This document shows positions 62,711 through 64,000 of a DNA stretch of 64,000 bases, piece by piece. This stretch comes from Opitutaceae bacterium. Lineage in GTDB: Bacteria; Verrucomicrobiota; Verrucomicrobiia; Opitutales; Opitutaceae. The first letter of the stretch is position 1. The number at the start of each line of letters is the position of its first letter. The stretch lies in NCBI GenBank assembly GCA_016711225.1, contig JADJTK010000011.1, positions 62,001 to 126,000 on the forward strand, given 5' to 3'. The notes beneath the pieces are model-generated. The model was not told where the DNA came from, did no database searches, and was given only the letters and a program-made list of their open reading frames with translations. Both the position numbers and the translations under genes were made by a program.

Positions 62711-63123
62711 GCGGTGAAAGGTTGTTGATGAAAGGTCGAACACTGCGGCGGCAACCGCCGCGAGCGTCAACACCACTAACGGCTCATTTCCGAGGGCCGA
62801 CCACCCAAAGGCGCCGCCGGGCGGCCGGCACCGGCTGCGCCGCTGGGCAAAACCCCGAGTCCCGCCGTCACCGTATGCCGGATTCCACCGAAAGACCGAA
62901 TCCGCTATCCTCCCGGATGCTATGCACTCGGCCGCGGCATCGCGCGGGGGACGAGGCTCCAGCGCTTTTCGGAGCCTCGGGTGGGCGCGAGCCGCCCCAG
63001 CGAGCCAGGCCGCACGCGGCCCCCCCCCCGCTCCGTCTTCTCCCTCCGCTTAACCCGGGGAAGAGAACGCCCTTGCCCCTTCCCTCGCTGGATTCCCCCA
63101 CCCACGCCAACCAAACCTCCGTC
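62711..63123. other. Intergenic region with a ten-C tract
   Basis: No gene seen in 413 bp between divergent argC and the final gene. A run of ten C occurs at 63020-63029, about 95 bp before the next ATG. Such tracts slip easily during replication or sequencing. Confidence 0.5.
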
Positions 63124-64000
63124 ATGAGAACAGCGATCAGCCTGATCCTCGCGGCCGCTTTGACCGGCCTCGTATTTGCCCAGTCAACCCAACAATCCGA
63201 GCCATCCGGCATCGAACGACAACCGCTCGAACACTGGCTCGGCGACTGGACCTACCAAAGCACCACCCACAACTCGCCGCTCGGCGCCGGCGGCACCAGC
63301 CTAGGCACCTGCTCCGTACGGCCCATCCTGGCCGGGCAGTTCGTCGAGTTCCGCGGCAAGGAAACCGGCCCGGACGGATCCCTGCAGTGGATCGAAACCG
63401 ACGGCTTCGATCCGGCCCGCGGGTGCTTCTTCTGGAGCTCCTTCGCCAGCGACGGTTCCGTGATCGACGCCACCTACACCTTCGACGGCCCCCGCGTCGC
63501 CGTGACCGGCACCCTGCTTGCCGGCGACAAACGCTATCGACTCCGAGGCTTGGTGACGTTCGCCGACGACTTCCAGAGCCTGACCGACAAACGCGAGATT
63601 TCCACCGACGGCGTACACTGGACGCTGCTCAGCGAAAATCGCGCCGCCAAGATCATCCCGGTCCTCGCCGCACCCGACTCCGTCGAGCAGGAGTTGGTCG
63701 CCCTCGAAAACGCCTGGGCCGCCGCCTACGTCGCCGCCGACGTGAAGATGCTTGATCGCCTCGAGGCCGAGGAGTGGATCTGCACCTCGGCCAAGGGCGA
63801 AGTCATCGGCAAGGCCGACGATCTCCGCGACCTCGCCGACGGCTCCTTCAAAGCCACGGTCTTCGAGATGTCCGACCTCAAGGTGCAGATCTACGGCGAC
63901 ACCGCGGTAATCACCGGCCGCCAAACCGAGAAGGCGACCTACAAGGGCGAGGACGCGAGCGCCGTCCATCGCATCACCGACGTTTGGCTGCGCCGCGACG
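63124..64000 (+). CDS. Secreted DUF1579-like / DUF4440-like protein, 3' end outside window
   Basis: At least 292 residues; the frame stays open to the window end. Signal peptide AISLILAAALTGLVFA then QSTQQ. Residues about 30-180 match DUF1579-type beta-barrels (LEHWLGDWTYQSTTH; AGQFVEFRGKETGPDGSLQW; RGCFFWSSFASDGS). From about residue 185 (QELVALENAWAAAYVAADVK) a SnoaL/DUF4440-like domain begins (LDRLEAEEWICTSAKGEV; VQIYGDTAVITGRQ). Two small ligand-binding-type domains in one exported protein; function unknown. The gene reads across the last base with no stop. Confidence 0.85.
   Translation, partial: MRTAISLILAAALTGLVFAQSTQQSEPSGIERQPLEHWLGDWTYQSTTHNSPLGAGGTSLGTCSVRPILAGQFVEFRGKETGPDGSLQWIETDGFDPARGCFFWSSFASDGSVIDATYTFDGPRVAVTGTLLAGDKRYRLRGLVTFADDFQSLTDKREISTDGVHWTLLSENRAAKIIPVLAAPDSVEQELVALENAWAAAYVAADVKMLDRLEAEEWICTSAKGEVIGKADDLRDLADGSFKATVFEMSDLKVQIYGDTAVITGRQTEKATYKGEDASAVHRITDVWLRRD

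Overview
The window is a GC-rich bacterial chromosome segment. It most resembles Verrucomicrobiota, order Opitutales (Opitutaceae-like). The reasons are the style of the TonB-receptor plug, large secreted Ig/Fn3/delta-60 proteins with a common C-terminal module, paired LacI regulators, orphan MacB/ADOP-type permeases, a ClpX-like ATPase beside HU and hisS, pyrimidine-rich repeat tracts between genes, and almost no Shine-Dalgarno sequences. This placement is inference from protein resemblance, not from an rRNA. I see no transposase, integrase, phage gene, CRISPR array or rRNA. Two tRNA-Arg genes are present (CCT and ACG anticodons).

Layout. 1-6.2 kb: end of glnS, an orphan Phd-type antitoxin, a hexapeptide acyltransferase, an HTH-EIIA (PtsN-like) regulator, and a NADAR-Nudix pair. 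6.2-13.7 kb: a 1737-residue secreted protein with a clan GH-A-like core, then a chemoreceptor. 14-17.5 kb: an ADOP permease and two small membrane proteins. 17.7-24.8 kb: HTH-metallo-beta-lactamase fold protein, pyrE, an EamA transporter, an alpha/beta hydrolase, hisS, an HU/IHF protein and a ClpX-like ATPase. 25-31.8 kb: a secreted M28 peptidase, an acetyl-CoA hydrolase/transferase-GNAT fusion and a TonB-dependent receptor with its terminator. 32.2-36.7 kb: SxtJ-like protein, carbamoyltransferase, DUF5989/SxtK-like peptide and SGNH-TPR protein, all on one strand. 36.7-43.7 kb: two tandem LacI regulators, a TPR protein with a second ADOP permease, a flagellar-rod-like small protein and a VapBC-type operon with two antitoxin-like genes. 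43.9-50.2 kb: tRNA-Arg(CCT), an oxidoreductase, a small isomerase-like protein, MTA phosphorylase, a TPMT-like methyltransferase, ClpP, a secreted endo/exonuclease/phosphatase and an M48 protease. 50.4-64 kb: two HDOD proteins, a Na+/Ca2+ exchanger-like protein, a lipoprotein-pseudopilin fusion, a delta-60 repeat protein, an MFS transporter, tRNA-Arg(ACG), argC and a DUF1579/DUF4440-like secreted protein cut by the window end.

Two features cut across the window. First, ten otherwise well conserved genes carry single-base gains or losses, mostly in or beside short homopolymers; one gene has a compensating pair. This looks more like consensus error, or very recent decay, than biology, and these genes are annotated across the break. 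Second, the spaces between genes hold several families of small palindromic or inverted-repeat elements. One is a near-perfect palindrome built on GACCGCTTAAG (four copies), one a hairpin built on GTAGG(T/A)CCGGTC, one a 106-bp element with perfect 15-bp terminal inverted repeats, and one a TGTGGGAGC element.

The most interesting biological candidate is the four-gene cluster at 32.2-36.7 kb. It carries homologues of three adjacent genes of the cyanobacterial saxitoxin cluster (sxtI, sxtJ, sxtK) together with a membrane-anchored SGNH-TPR protein and none of the toxin-core genes. That suggests a more general carbamoylation module for some envelope or secreted molecule.
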